The notes: generated by a model from the sequence alone, not told the origin. DNA of 64,000 nt from Theocolax elegans (GCA_026168455.1 CM047426.1:89679986-89743985); one strand, 5' to 3'; numbered from the stretch's first letter, positions 22,801-38,368 are shown. Numbers and translations are program-made.

Positions 22801-25800
22801 AGACAAAGAAATACGCAAAAACAACACTTTCCAATACATTTAATCTCCTTTTTATTTCTGCGGCTTTTATACACGCTTCATTATAGACTCAAATGATCTG
22901 GAAGCAGTTTCACCGTTCTTTCTTCCATCTGAGCAAGCTATTCGATTTCACTAGTTTACTGCGATCCTCGGCTTATCCACGATTGAGGGATGGAACAAAG
23001 ACGGAAAATAAGTATCGTAAAAATATAAAAGGTAAAAGGAATTCAATATACTATATAGCTAAGGTAATGAAATCCTTTGTTTTGTTGTTCAATTGCAAGA
23101 TTTAACGTAACATTAAATTTAAAACCTTTATTACATCGTCTAATACGACCCTTTTTTTATAATTCATTTTTATTAATATATTTTATTTGTATCGCGTATG
23201 TACGTTCCATGGTTCAAATCTGAAAAAATAATTTAAAAGCACGTATAAATGTTTATTACATAATAATGCGTAATTTATATAGTGGATATATAATGTACAT
23301 GAAATGTGATATATTTTTTTTAATGTTTGTTGCACATGAATGAAAGTTGATTAATTAGAAAAACTTTCATTTTAATGCGTAGGGTGGTAAAAGGTAAAAG
23401 CGTTTAGTAAAAACAGTGCACACACTGATCAAGTTAGTCTGAAGAAGTCATTTAATGAAAAAAAAATATAAAAGAGTGTCGTAAAGTGACTAGCGCTCGT
23501 CTCTCGTTCTGGAGGGAGAGAGCGTCTGACTACGACGCGCGGAAAGCTTCGGTCTTTTATCGGGGTAGGACTTCACGCGAGCATCACACTTTGAACCAAT
23601 CGTGACCGGTCACTTCATGAACATGGCTTCTGCAATGGCCAATCAGGACCCGCAGAAATCGTTCGCCATTTGAGTAACTTAAAATATTTTACTCGACCGA
23701 ACATCACAAACTTCGGGTGGTTGCTCGAGTCGTAGAATAATTTTGCTCTTTCCGTGGTTATTTTTACAAATGTGTACGTTACTAAAACGCTAAATTACAT
23801 GTTTTTTACTTTAAATGACTTTTTCAATATATCTTATATACTATCTTTTGTATAATAAGCCGAAGAAGTGCAATGAGAAAGCCATTACATTCAATCTTGA
23901 AATTAAGAGAAAATGTACATATATAGAAAAGCAAAATATATTTTTTTACCAATTCAAAATATAGATGACTAATAAAAATTTATCACGCAGGAAGGACGAA
24001 TCCGATCGAGTAGAAAATGTTGGACGACCCGTCCAAGTTGACGTTGTACGAACGTTTTTGGTGAGATTGAACTCGGGACAATTTCGCTCATGCGCCGCGG
24101 TGCTTTGGTATATACACGCCCGGGTCCAGGATGCGTTTCTATGGAAACCCGACGTGCCGATGGTGATTCAGGATGCAGCCGTATTACGGGTACATATACC
24201 GCAAATTCTTGCTTTCTCTCGACGTAAAATTGCGGGAGAGCCGTCTCTTCATAAATCTGTTTAATTCTATTTTACTGCACCATTTTAGTTTCAAAGGATG
24301 AACGATTTAAAATTTGAATTATTGCTTAAATGCAAATAAATTATTTGTTTGTTTATTCAACTGTTTGAATTATTTATTTATTTGGTTAAACACAGATCAA
24401 TTACTTGCAGTTGCATTTTTATATTACCATTGTTATCTTTTACTAAAATTATTATTGAATTCAAAAGTTACATGTTCATCTACATTTTATTTTTGGTAGA
24501 AGAAAAAATTGCACATTATATGTCAATATGCAATAAGTACATATCATATGTCAAAAATAATAAAAAAAACAGTATGTGTCTGAAATTTCATTATCACTCA
24601 TTAAATATTAACATAGCTTTGATAGATACGATATGACATTCAAAAATATTTAAAATTAACCACTTCTTGCATGTATAAATTCTTGGTGTAGCTTATATAA
24701 CGATCGTGTGTAGTATCAAAGTAGGATAAACTAACATAACACTTGGCTTTATAGATTACGGAAATTTTATGAGGATGCCGGCAAATCGATTAACCCGCAA
24801 GGATAGTAATTTATCCATAGAAGATACATGGCACTTCGAATCTAGGATGGGATTTGCCAGCACTTATGTGGCATTAGCGCCGACGTATCCGTAACCTCGC
24901 TGAAGGCATATTCAGCTTTCAAGTTTCAACCACATCCGACCGACGAGCATAATTACGCGCTTTCCTATGTATTTGTCCGAGGAGCAAGATACACAAAACC
25001 AACCAGACAGGGAAAGTGTGTGCGATAAACGGCGAAACTCACCTCCGATAGAATTAGACGGGGGTTTACCGATTGATGAACCGACAATCGTCTGTAATTG
25101 GTAAACTAGACAGTCGCGTATATTATTCATATTAATTACGCGAATCACCACGAACGTCTGTAAAGTTAAATTAATCAATTGATTGATACATTGCGATTAA
25201 ATGTCGTATAATTTGAAAATGCATCAGTTGAATTTTTTTAAATCAAAATAATACAAGGGTAAATTCGAAGTAATTGATTGATTTAATTAAATTTATTATT
25301 ATACGATATTGCTGTATGTAACTTGACCTAGAATCTATCAAGGATGTACTAGCCTCGGGGGGACAAGGATTTGACCGAAATACTGGAATATGTTTACCGA
25401 CACGTAATTATGAAAGAAGCCACGTAATCCATAATTGTAAACCAAAATTTAGTATCGTTATAATAATATTGTGTTTTAATCGGGACCGTGTGATATAAAT
25501 AATTTAACAAGTTAAATACTAAATATAATTAGGTTGTAGGAATGATAGGGATGCACCATTGAAATGTGTAACGTTAAGTAACAGTACTTCCTAAAATAGT
25601 AATAATAAACTTAATCAAAGTAAAATTTTTAATTTAAAAATAACTTTATACTTTATCGATGACAAATTCATCTTAAAATATACGTATAGAGCAATAAATA
25701 GTTTATTGCACAGTTGCGCATTAAAATATACGTTCTCGAGAACTCATTGAAAATTGAAATGTTGTATAGGTAAAACAGTCGAAAGTGATTAGCATGCGAA

Positions 25801-26533
25801 CAATACCGTCAATGAATTTGAAAATATAAACAAACTCCCTTAAAATTCAAATCAATTCAAGGAGGTAAAGTCATTTCGAAAGTTCAATTTCGAGCTGGAA
25901 CTAGCTAATTTATTTCAACGAATGATAACAGTGATTAGCAAAAGCTAGAAACGAGGACCAAATTTCGAGGGAGGAAGTTAGGGTACGGGGCGCAAACTGT
26001 CCGTAAATTGAAATTAATCGGTTGAATGATTTCAATTTGGCGACAAATCGAGCATGCGATATGCTCGCGAGGTAACGTCCTCGTCGTTAACATATGTCTC
26101 TCACTCATTCGAGGAGGGGAGAGCTGCCAAGTTTGTTAACGAATTTACGCGGACTCCCGAAATTGCGGTCAGATATACCGGGATGAATTTTACCGTACGG
26201 TGATACAGAAATTGCCTTCTGGCTGTTGGTATAATTACTCGCGAAGGGTGGAAGAATCGTGTCGGAACAGTTGGCTGGTGCGTCGAAAGATTCAATTTTT
26301 TTTTAATCTCAACGAAAACGAACACTTTAAATTAACAATTGGAAAAATTAAATAATATCTTAAAATGTAATTATCGTGACGTTGCTAATTTTTCATTAAT
26401 CGAATATTTACTCGAATCTTAAAATAAAAATTATTTTTACGCGTATTTATTAGGATCGTTTATCGCTCATAGTTATAAGTAGCGACCCTGTACCGACGGG
26501 TTAGTTAAAGTTTAACCATAACGGGTATGCGCA

Positions 26534-26556
26534 TGTGTGTGTGTATATATATATGT
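26534..26556. repeat. (TG)n(TA)n microsatellite
   Basis: A run of GT dinucleotides passes directly into a run of AT dinucleotides. Confidence 0.9.
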
Positions 26557-28884
26557 AAACTCGTAGGTACGTCGCGAGGGAAAACAATCTACGGAACGAA
26601 CTTTCCAATTTGCTCGCCTAAATTCCCGCAGCCTTGTCAATAATTGACGAGATGCATTGTCGCGGATGCACCAACGGAGTTTGATGCCGCCGTGAGGAGC
26701 CGTGGAGGAAATTTTAACGAGGGCCTCTCCTCGGAAAGTCCGCAATAGCCGGTTACCGCCTCAGGGAAATGAATCGTTGATAACCTCTTATATTTATATA
26801 ATATCTCAAACAAACTCTTTACTTTCCTTTTTCTTCTTTCTCTTCTCTTTCGATTTTGATATATAACGCAGATACTATCGATTCAAACGAGAAAATTGAG
26901 AATTCAATAATAGATTTCTTTTAAATTATTTAATGCGCCAGTAAGTAAACTCATAAACATTTTCGTACAATCAAAACGCAAAAATAGTGGAAATTGATAA
27001 ATTTTTTTCACGGAATAAATAAATGGAAGCATTTAAAATATTTGCAAAAAAGTATTAACATTTTTTAGCTTATTAGAAATAAAAAATGCGGTACGCTCAC
27101 ATTTTCTTAAGTATTCATAATTACAGCGTAATACCACATAAAGCACACCTTATAAATCCGTTTTTTAAATTAATATAGTGGCAAATGCAATAAATAGCGA
27201 GCGAAGTCATAAAATTAGATTAGTAAATATTGGCTTTTATACATAGCCTTTTATGTTTTATCGTAAATTATGCAGTATACTCATCTCGAAATGTTTTCAG
27301 AAAATGTTTATATAGCTTCCATCCTCCCTTTCCCCTTCCAAAAAAAAAGTAACTCGAGTAAACTACATAAACCGCTTAACTTCCATTTTTAACTGTCAAG
27401 CGTTTGTATATCTGATATCCCGCGAACTCTCCAAAGAGATTGTACGTAAAAAATTCAAGCGTACATTTGCAAATTGACGAATTCATATTTTATTTTGAGT
27501 TTTGAAAATTCCTGTGTCTTTATCAATTTTAAAATTATTGGTTTAATAATGAAAACAATGTACACTCTTTTAAAATCAATATTTTTCGTACACTCTGCGT
27601 CCGTATATGCATAGACATTAATTTATAAAACAAAGACAATATACAATACCCGTAAAAAAACAAATAATCGTGAAACGATATTTTTATTATTTTTTTAACG
27701 ATTTATATAGAGAATATTACTACAAAAGCGTATTTTCATTCTTCAAGGGGCTGTAAAAATTATCTAACATCTGTCGACGAAACATACAAAACTCGCTATT
27801 AATATTCGCAAAGCTTGCCACACCGCTTTTTCCTTCCGTTCCCTTTTGTCTTCGCTCCCGCGTGATTTCGCACCAACTGCCCCCCGTGAATCTCCCGTCA
27901 ACATTTGTTATCCTACTTTTTTTTGTATCTTTATCTTTTTCCCGCTCTTTGTGTATACTGCATTTGTCATTGTTAGTTAAGTGCGATTGAACTATCGCGA
28001 TCACGTGTAAATAGTTTATATTGCGTTTAGATATAAAATCCAATTTTATTAAACGTTATATTACAATATACATATTTCATATTTATTTTTATTAGTCAAA
28101 TTTCAGTATTCATAATAAATAAACTGCCAATGCAGTATATATACAATCAAATTATAATTCTTCAAAATTGTTCTAGTTCATGCAATAAATTATTCTAAAG
28201 GACCTATGTTGATGTTAATGTAACGAATGTTAATTATTTGACGATGTTTTAATGAATTTTCTCCATTTTCATCAGACTTATTTACATATAAATTAATCAT
28301 AAATATTGCTTATAGAAATCATTCTCTTTTAACTTATCTTCTTACTACTTTGTTAGTTCAACATAAAAAGATAAAAGTTTATTTATATGTTTAAAAAAAA
28401 GAAAGATATAGGTTTATAATTTACCCTCTTCGTAAATTCTATACTTAATGCAAAAATAATTTTGAATTCAACTAAATAAATAATAACAACCACATAATTT
28501 TTCAACAACTTTTACAATGCGAATAAGAAATATTATTATATCACAAGCGGTTGTAAACAAAAAAATTAAAATTCCTGCTATATCTCTAGAGACACCTGTC
28601 ACATTTTCCAAGAAAAGAGAGTTTCCACCAAAAGTAGCGCAAGAAATTAAAGTTATGTCATTTTTTTACAACATAAATTTTAATAATAAATAAATTAAAT
28701 GTTATTAAAACAATCGAAAAAACTAATTTTTTTTAAAATTTATAATGTTGGTTGTATTTATTCTTCGTGTTAATAAGTTAAAATTTCACTTGAAAAATAT
28801 TTTTTTTTGTAATTATTATAAATTTGTGTTATTACATTTAATTTTAACTAAATAATATTATTTCGTTTTGTAAAATTATTCATT

Positions 28885-29107
28885 AAGGGGATGACAGAGT
28901 CTATAGAAAACTACATGCTTACCGACATTTTCGTACTTTTCGTTATTTATTTACAATTTTTAATATGTGATAATTAATATTAACATCGCGTATTTTCTGG
29001 TTTATAGTAAACGTACGATGACAGCAATAATTATGTAAAAATCAAAAACAAATTTAAATAACGAAAAATGTAATATAGAAATCTGTAATTTGTTGTGATG
29101 TCCCCTT
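28885..29107. mobile_element. MITE-like inverted-repeat element (about 223 bp)
   Basis: The left end AAGGGGATGACAGA matches the reverse complement of the right end (AAGGGGACATCACA), and inner blocks around TTTTCGTTATTTATTTAC (about 28938) and AAATAACGAAAAATG (about 29057) also pair. There is no coding capacity. I could not define a clear target-site duplication, so the class is unassigned. Confidence 0.5.
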
Positions 29108-30356
29108 CATAGTCTATAAATTACTTATAAAAATGAATAATAATATTGTTATTATATGTGAAAATAATTTTTCGGCGTATAAAACATAACTAGTTTGGAA
29201 TTGACCTCTTTCAACATCAATCTCCGCATTGATTAAGGCGCCAATAACTTTCCAATTGGAAACTATCTACGAAATATCGTGAATTACCATCCGTAGGTAC
29301 AGGAATTGATTAAAAGTTATGTTTAAAAAAGAAGAAAAGTAATTATATGTATGGATTACGTCGCATATCTATTAATAATATCATTGTAATGTTGACTAAA
29401 GTTTTCCGTATTTTCTTTAACATTTTTTCCGTTACAACAATTTCATGTTAGCCATTTCCGTAATATTTTATTACGATTATTTTATGTGTCTATATATTAG
29501 GTTGACATTATTAAATTCAAATAAATAATTATATACTTTGGGACGCCCTATAATGACAAATTGGCTATTTGACATTGTAGTTTTTTCTATAAAACTTGTC
29601 TCAATTTGTGTCTCAGACTGTGATAATTTAACAAAATAATAAAGAGATGGAATTTGTATTTATTGAAGACACAGTCTGGCAAGGATAAAAGAGATAAAAG
29701 GGTAATTATTTTTTAACTTTAAATATCATCTGCTATTAAAATATATTTTGATGTAAAAAATTATTGTAAACATAATGAATTACATATAAATATGGAATAC
29801 TTCAAACTCAACACGTACAGAACAAGGAAATTCTAAATAATTACAATATTTCATTAGAATAAAATTCTCAATGTAACAAAAAATAACGTTCGTTTTAAAA
29901 CTCGTATAAGCAAACAGCCGCTTCACACAGTAAACCATTGCACATCTCACTTTCGACGAGTTTAACGAAAAACCATATTCCATAATCCTTTTTTCCATAA
30001 GGATCGTAAAGTTTTGTCAGTTCACCCATCGGTTTCTTTATCGTTCCCCTTTCATCCCCCTTGTCCCTGCGTATCGCAGTTGGGTATCCGATCTAAAATG
30101 TATAGATACACGGTATATGCGTGGATGTGTACTACGGTGCGAGAAAACGAGTCGCGTGGCGGCTGCGTGTGCGCGCCACAAAATTACTTTTCACTCTTCG
30201 GGATGTGTAGTGTATCCCTCCCCTAGTTTTATAAAGCGCGCGTGTCGCCCCTTCGTTATTATGCTAATTTTTATGCAAAGCCTGATCGTCAATGGAGAGC
30301 CGCATGTGCGCATTGAAACTGTGCGCGTTCGGATTATAAAAGGATTCAATACATGT

Positions 30357-30358
30357 AC

Positions 30359-30389
<31 letters not shown>

Positions 30390-30392
30390 TAT
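30357..30392. repeat. (TA)n microsatellite
   Basis: A pure TA tract, with one AC interruption, lies inside a moderately GC-rich stretch. Confidence 0.9.
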
Positions 30393-30774
30393 GCATACAA
30401 TATACGTAGGGAGAAAGCGTGTTTAACGACGACCGACTTGTATACAGCTACGGTACATGGTATCAATGTGTGTGTGCGCGTGTACTTATCTTTAGAAAAA
30501 CATGTTTGATGGACGGGTAACTAAATATAATTAAACTATTTTTTTACAATACTTTTCTATTCGACAGTGCTGCTGTGTTGTCGTTGGGATATTATATCTG
30601 CGAGTATGTACGGAAAGGGTTGTCGTTGTTTGCAAAAAGAAAAGATATAATTTTACTGACTTGGTATATTGAATGTTAAATGTATTTGAAATTACTGAAA
30701 AATGATAAGTAAGACGCAAGAAATAAAAGTGGCTGCTCTTTAACGAACGTATTAATTGAGTATCATTAATCGTA

Positions 30775-30812
30775 TAATATATATATATATGTATGTATGT
30801 ATGTATATGTAG
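30775..30812. repeat. (TA)n(TATG)n compound microsatellite
   Basis: A TA run is followed by about four GTAT tetramers. Confidence 0.9.
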
Positions 30813-31485
30813 TTATTTAAGTAGCCTTTTGAACACTCATTAAACTTGGTAGAACGCGCAACGGAAAAGCGATCAAGAGGGCGCGAAATTAGTGAACATT
30901 AGATAGGAAACGGCGGAACTGACTGTAGACTTCCGGGTGCCGATGTGCGCATGTGCGTATCCGTAATGGAGGAAGATCGCCTAATTTCCGGCGGTCTCTG
31001 CGCGCGTGTATCTCTATATCCATTTGTACGGGAGGTAATCGCACTACCATGTATCGGGGCGTGTACATTCTTGATTTACAAGCTAAATGCAACTGACGTT
31101 TCGCTGTCCTCGTACTCCTGAATTTTGAAACGTGGATTTTCTCTTATGAAATATTTCAATCTCGTTTTCACATTCTATTTTTCTTTTACAACTACTATAG
31201 AGAAATAAATTACATTTCTTTTTATAATAATAATCGACGTACGAAATTAATGTTTCAACAAGTACGTAATATGTAATAGTACGTAATACGTAATAGTAAG
31301 ATGCAGCTTAAATATTTTACGTAAATTTTAGATAAAATTAGGCGCGAAAAGTAATTATATATATATCGAAGGTGGTATAGTGATAGTGATTCTTTTGGGA
31401 AATGCAGCTACGCATGTCCGTTTAAAACGCTAGTAATCATCAAACCCAATCGATCGTACTTTTTACAGCTTCTCGGTTTACGAGG

Positions 31486-31512
31486 CCTCTCTCTCTCTCT
31501 CTCTTTCTCTGT
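31486..31512. repeat. (CT)n microsatellite
   Basis: A run of CT dinucleotides lies within a GC-rich island. The other strand is GAGA-rich, a sequence type often found at insect promoters; no transcript can be assigned. Confidence 0.85.
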
Positions 31513-33593
31513 TGGGTGCACGATTCACCGTTTACGGTCATTAGAATCGAGAGGACCGACCGCATGAACGACACGCGGCAGATGGAACGACGAGCTACGA
31601 AGTAGCAGCTGCCGAGACGACGCGTGCCAAAGCCAAACGAGTTCACGTATACCGGGTGACTCGCCTTGGCTCGCCGTTGCAGGTGACGGTCCTCTTTCCT
31701 TTCAAATTTAAGAGGTTTATGAGGGTTTCGTGAAAATTTTTTGAATTTAAATCCCCTCCCCTATCTCTTTCTCTCTTTCTCTTCACAATGGTTTATGTGG
31801 GCAATACTCTTTAACATTTACTCTAGGCCTACACCCGTGTGTTAAGAATGCGAAGCAAATGAATTATTTATATATTTAACTTGACATATGCTGCAATTCG
31901 TTATTATTTAGATATTTAATTATTTACTTTAATGAGAACGTGGTTACAATATTGCATTTAAATTTTGCGATAAAGTCAAAATTATTATTTTGTTTCATTT
32001 TTAATATTAACTATAGCGCTTTTATTAAAATACACAATCTATAATTCAGTCGGTTTAAATAATTATACGTCAATTCGATTGCTAAAAAAGATATTAATCT
32101 CTTATTGCGATAATTGATCGGTGCAGAAAATACATTTAACGTAATTTATTATATACGTACAATATACTCATGTGTTTTGATCTGAAATGTCTCTATTTTT
32201 GAGACACCCCGTGCACATGCCTTCCAAATGCAAGATATAGATACTCCTACCACAAACACTACAAAAACACGCAAGGGGAAACCTGTTGTTGACGAGCTTC
32301 TTAAATGCGAGCAATACCACGGAAGTCGAAATATTTTTAAGTAATCAGCTCGGCTTTAGTAATCTCATGGGTTTTTCAATGGGTTTCAAAGACGTTCTAT
32401 ATACCTATAGGGGATGTAAACGAAGAATGTGAGATTGAGATGAATTTAAGGTCGATTAACGCCTGGTTTCTTTTTTCTATACTGAGATTTTTTGTGCAAC
32501 TAATGGTGACTCGACTGTTTTTGAGACACCTTTTTTTCCGGTATTTCAGATTAAGTGAGGGTAATGATTTATTCATTATGATTACATTAATGACGTTGAG
32601 TAATATATTAGTATTTTACTGTGTACATATACACGAAAGAATGAGCTCTTATTTATTATAAGATTTAACCTAATTATTAAGAGTAAAGTTTATTTCACCT
32701 TTAAATCATTAATTTGCTTATATACGCTTTGTCAGTTTAGGAATAAAAAACTCGTTCAATTCGTTTGAATTTTACTTTTACAGTTTATCAGTTAGTCTAA
32801 TTGATAAGTATAGAATTTTATTGCTGGTCATATGCTAGTTAATTGTTTGGCGATGCTTTTTTTTAACGAATTGTAACTGCAGAAACAAAATAATTGGAAT
32901 TTTATGATTCACTTAGTAAATTGCAGTAAAGATAAATTGCAGCTGCTGTTGCTTACTATTGCACTAAGGTTAATTACAACTTTTTGTGCATTCATGTACT
33001 AAGGAATGCCATTATTGGGAAAACGAGCCATCGTAAAATCAAATTAGATCAATTGTTTTTAAGGAAATTTAATAAAATAAGTACTTTTAAGTAAGTGCTT
33101 CTTAATTTGCGATCTTGCGTTGTAATCTATTTCGCGTTTCCATTTTACTTTTCGTTCGGTTATTGAGAAACAATTTCATAAACAAGTAATAATTGTAAGA
33201 AAAACCGATGTACTAACCAATTACGAGAAAGTATGAATGTATGGAAAAAAAACCGTTGTATTACTTACCTGAACGTAAAATCTGCACCGATCGTACAGAC
33301 ATCAACTGAATTGTCCAATTTTTTTTTACACCGAATACGGAAGGAAAGCATAGCCTCCACGTATATACGTGACGCGCGTATCAAACGGGCAATAAATAAT
33401 TTTTCACGCGCGCTTGACAACTATCAATTATCTGCTTTATTATTGTGAGCTCCGGCATCGAATTAACTATCGGTCGCGTGTCAATACGGGAAGGATCGGT
33501 GATTCGAACGAGTCGACGAAAAAACGTGTGCGTGTAACGGGAGGAGCAGCTGTTGAATTCCTGCAGCTGTGTTGGCTGTTCCACTCTGTTCTC

Positions 33594-33632
33594 CTCTCTG
33601 TCTCTCTCTCTCCCTCTTTCTTTCTCCCGGTG
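33594..33632. repeat. CT-rich tract
   Basis: An imperfect (CT)n tract inside the GC-richer island at about 33480-33700, next to a CTGCAG-containing block. Confidence 0.75.
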
Positions 33633-36600
33633 CTCCCCAAATCCCGATCTCGATTTCGTGTATTATGCCGCGGAAAAGCAGTTGCTCTCGGTTCGCCATA
33701 TGGATACATAGGTTTATACATATTGATGTTACTTTTATTGACGGATAGGTGCTTACTGATAAGGAAAAAACAAATCGATTTTGTTACATTATTTTCATAT
33801 ACTTCCATTGCACTGGGGTTTACGTAATTTTTAACTATGGTTTTATAAATGAAAAGTTTACTTTAATTTGTGTCAATAAAAATTTTCTATTAGAAAGTGA
33901 TGATTTCATCTGTTGGTACGTTTTTCTACAAATGCTATTTTATTTACAAAACTGTATTGCATTTGGTATTAATAGATTTCTATGGGAAATGAGCAAAAAA
34001 AATATATTTTTACTAGTGCTTATTTTGAACATTGGTTTTGACGAACGTATTAAGTTTTAAAAATATATGAAATTCGAATATACACATAGGTTTACAATAA
34101 ATATTTGTTTTTTTTTAATGTTCAAAATACAATGTTCAAAATAGAATGAAGCAAATATTATTTTTATTGATTGAAAAATATTAAAAATTTAAATTTACAG
34201 ATAAATACATGGAATAAAAAACTGATAAATGAATTTTGAGATTTTTTTGCAAATCTTTCTACTGAAATGCAAACATAAAAATATTAAAATAACTTTTCGC
34301 CATGAATAATAATCTTTCTACAAAAAAAATATCATACATTTATTTAGAGCGTAGTAAAAGTATGAATTACTACATTTACGCTACAAATGAATCAGTAATA
34401 CAATCAATTAGGTATAAAATTACTCCTAACAAAACATATAAACATTATTTATTTATAAGAATATTTTTTTAAAAGCCAAAGCAAAATTTATATTATTTAA
34501 AATATTGATGAAACGGATTGTTTTTAAACCACTATCATACCCTTTTATCGCAGTCAATAAATCATACTTTATTAAGTTCAATACAGCAATATTTTAAAAG
34601 AAAAATTAACCTGAAAACTGCTTGGAGAGACTATATGCTAGATTTATGACGACAAATGAGGGAGAGGGGAAGCAATAAAGAAGTGCAAAATATTTATTTC
34701 CAACAATCTTCGGTTAACCTGTACATATTAGTGTGCGAAACCATCTTTGGCAACGAAATCGCTCTTTGAAATACGATCTAAATTTGGAATAATGCCAAAA
34801 TCAATTTGCCAATGTCTTGTTTCTTGGTCGCAATAATGGCCGGAAGAACGCTTAAACAGGCTTTCACAATGACAAATTAATCGGAGCTCATCAAAACCGA
34901 ATATTTACTATATCGGAACAGCATTAAAATTTCCATTAGTGGTAAGATGTATTAACCTGCTTCACTCGCCTTTGAGTAAGACGAACTTTTTAATATAATA
35001 TCCTCGGGATTTTAAAGAAGATTTTTCTATAAGTGTATTCGCATAAAATAATGTTGTAAATGAGAAAATTATTTTTGTCACGCGTATTAAATGGGTGTTA
35101 CTCCGTATATGAAAACCATCGCAATAACACGTTCATTTCGAACGATTTAGGATTACCGAAGTGACTTGGAGAAAAGCAGGATTCGGTGTAATATACAAGG
35201 ATTAATGACGATACAAAGTAATAAACTCAAAGTAATCAGTTAGATATATGTATATTCAAAAGAATGATGAGAATTGTTTAATAAATCATACGTCACATTG
35301 CGATCAATCTCTTCTCGACAAGTTAGAAAATGACATATTTTTTGTTTTAAACAAATAGATAAAAAAAACAGATTTAAAATATATATATATAGCTGATACC
35401 ATTCAAATAAATGGTATTTTTTATTTTTTTTTTACTTTCGCTTAATAGATAACACAAACGCAACTATATTTTTTATCGTCTCGCCAATTTTGAAATAAAT
35501 TGATTGAGTAACACAAGCACGAAGTGAAAAATAGAAAACTGCAAACCAATTAAATGTCACAAAGTTTGTTATGCAGTTATTTTTTTATTTGTTTTCATTC
35601 GATCGTCCAATTAGCGTTTTTTTCAATATGAACGAATATGATCGTAGATAAAAAAGAAAATTATTGAAAAAAGTATAATTTGCTAAACGGAAAACGATAA
35701 TTAGGAGAAATGTGACTTAAATTATACGATTTCCAACACGTATAATACGATATCGATTAAAGTGATGTTTATATATGATACAATACGAATTTTTGTGATC
35801 AACGAAACGTGGTAATAAAATTCGAGTATCTCTCGCTGTCTCTTTCTCGATGACCGAAATATTCTTTTATGTATTTGCTTTCCCATGTAAACACGGTTAC
35901 TGCTCGACTTGAACATTATTTGGATCCTGGCACAGGTACATACTGAAATACAGAGAGGATCGAAGCATATCGCGAGTGGTGCACGTAACCTTTTTACGAG
36001 ATATTTTTCCTATATGCAGTATAAATGTTCACGTACACTGGATAACAATATCGATTAAGATTTTACGTTATTTACACTATTATGTGCTTAGATTACGAAG
36101 CAGGTCAACAAATAGGAATACAGTACATTTTTTTTTATTTCTCGCAAGATGTTTCAAAACGTTGATTTATCGCTTAGTATTTTGAAGCCGAGTCGTTGGA
36201 ATAAAATTTTGTTGTTCTATAAATAAATAAATCAAGTTTAACTCGAATGTTGCACCGACGTACGTCAATTAAAATTTCATTGCAGTATTTATAAACTGTA
36301 GTGTAACATTTCATTGACCAACAATAACAAGAATTAAACTGTACGATATTGCATATTTGGTATTCCATCAGCGTCTTTCCCGACATATACGTAGCAATAA
36401 CTTGTGCGCGTTTTACGCTGCCTATAACATCCAGGTACATCTCGATTCTCTATTACGCAAAATCACACGAGGATCCAACAAAGTTTATTCGCAGAATGTG
36501 AGCATCTATATAGTACATATATATGTACAAAGTAGGGATGCAAATTCTAAGTCTGAGACAGAGCTGACAGGGAATCTCCGAGGTTGCAATATAATATCAT

Positions 36601-38340
36601 TGTGTCTGGTCTCTGTCAAGGCAGACTCTCTCTCTCACTGTCTCTCACAGTGTACATTACTTTTACCCTCTCACTGCATCCCTCTATGCTATTCTCTTTG
36701 ACTGGCACTGAGAATCATGGGGTTGCATTGTTGTGTGCATTGCGCACGTGCTGACCGATTGGAAGATAATAAAATTGATTGATTCGCTTAATATTTACTA
36801 ATACATCGTATTTGTTGAGTGGAATTTACCCACCGAGATTTATTGTTCAAAATAATTATACCCGGGGCAGTTTTAAACTTTTAAGATCCAAATTTTCCTT
36901 AGAAAAGCTGTATTGTTTTCATCTCATACAATAGGTGACGTAGATCTGATTATTTAGATAGTAACAATGAAACGCGTCTTCTTATAAATTCAACGTTATT
37001 CAGCGTAACGATAAAATCCTCATTATCCGATAGAACAACGTTTGATGCTGCTAAAACGATCAAGTTATACATATCTTTAGCTTTTAATTAATTACGTAAA
37101 TACGGATGACGTAAATGTCAATATTGTTTGAATTATTGTATACATGTTCCAGTTATTTGCAACGTCCTAATTATGTAACGGATCCCCAATGTTGCATCGA
37201 AGTATATTCAACATATTTTAAACAAATGATAGTACCTTTTCAAACGTTTGACCTAATTCCTCTATTTTTTCAATGAAAAAAAAGTTTATCCTACTTTTCA
37301 CGAAAGATTTTTACTTCTCGCGCGCGATTATTAATTTTTTCTCCTGCAGCGAATAAGAGATTTTATATATATATACCCGCTGGTACTATTGAGTCCATTT
37401 TAAAAGAAATAACAATACTCCTCGAATAAGAATTAGTGTTCCTAGTCAATCACTTTAAATTGCATTTTTATTTACAAAATTATACAAATAAAATTTTTAT
37501 GTTTTATTTTAGAAAATTAGCTAGATTAGTTTCCGCAGATTTTCACATAGAGCTATATATGTATTTTTTAAAAATTAGCTTCAAAAGATTTTCGATTTTC
37601 TTGATAGTGTATACAATTCGCAGATGGATCGTAAGGAATAAGTCTCAGGACGGCAATAAATGGCCATCCAACTTCAATCCCTTTCCAAGCGGTTATAAAA
37701 GTTTGTATTATCATGTAAACTACTTTATTGGTGACTATATATACGCGTATACAAGTAGGCTTGTACATAAATATTGTTACATTCATTTATAATTAAAATT
37801 TTTACCGTAAATAAAAAAATTTACTTAAAATAATTAGTTCACTTGAAATATTGAGGATTCATTCAACGTGAAAAATTATATAATATACCAGCAAAATAAT
37901 CTTTATCTAAGTAATCATAACTATCCCAATGATCATTCAAAAGGGTACCTCTTGTGAATAATAGGAAAGTAATTAAAAAAAATTACGCTCCTCATCTCGA
38001 ATATTAATTTACATTAATCTTTCCCCTACTTAACCCTACGGATATTATCTTCGTTAATTAGTCTCCTCGGGAAAATCTACCGTCAAAGTTTCGTGCGAGT
38101 GTACAGGACAAAAGCGATTCTAGTGCATCGTGTGAAAATCCCTGGTAGGTTTACGTGAGGTCTTTCATCGACGAAATTCGGATACCCCACGTGCTTAAAA
38201 GGGCGGATCGAGCGAAACAGCCACGTGTCTTTTGACCCTTCATTATTGCCAAGGTCACGCACACGTGACTGATGCGCTCAATTTTTAGATATCTTCATCC
38301 CCATTTTTCATTCTATTATTACGTTTATTTATAGCCTTAT

Positions 38341-38368
38341 ATATAAATATTATTATTATTATTATTGT
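38341..38368. repeat. (TAT)n microsatellite
   Basis: Consecutive TAT/ATT trinucleotides in AT-rich sequence. Confidence 0.85.

Noticed and set aside
23965..24264. 99-codon ORF in a GC-rich island
   Set aside because: No recognised motif, and splice sites that would join it to other exons are not evident. Listed only as a GC island.
29612..29678. Short inverted repeat CAGACTGTG / CACAGTCTG
   Set aside because: Arms of about 10 bp around 45 bp are expected by chance in 64 kb; no wider pairing seen.
30117..30509. 130-codon ORF on the + strand and a 91-codon ORF opposite
   Set aside because: Both cross the (TA)n microsatellite and give Tyr-Ile repeats; no domain is visible.
33414..33827. 137-codon ORF on the + strand and 113-codon ORF on the - strand
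   Set aside because: Both cross the CT-rich tract and translate it as Ser/Leu or Arg/Glu runs; no domain is visible.
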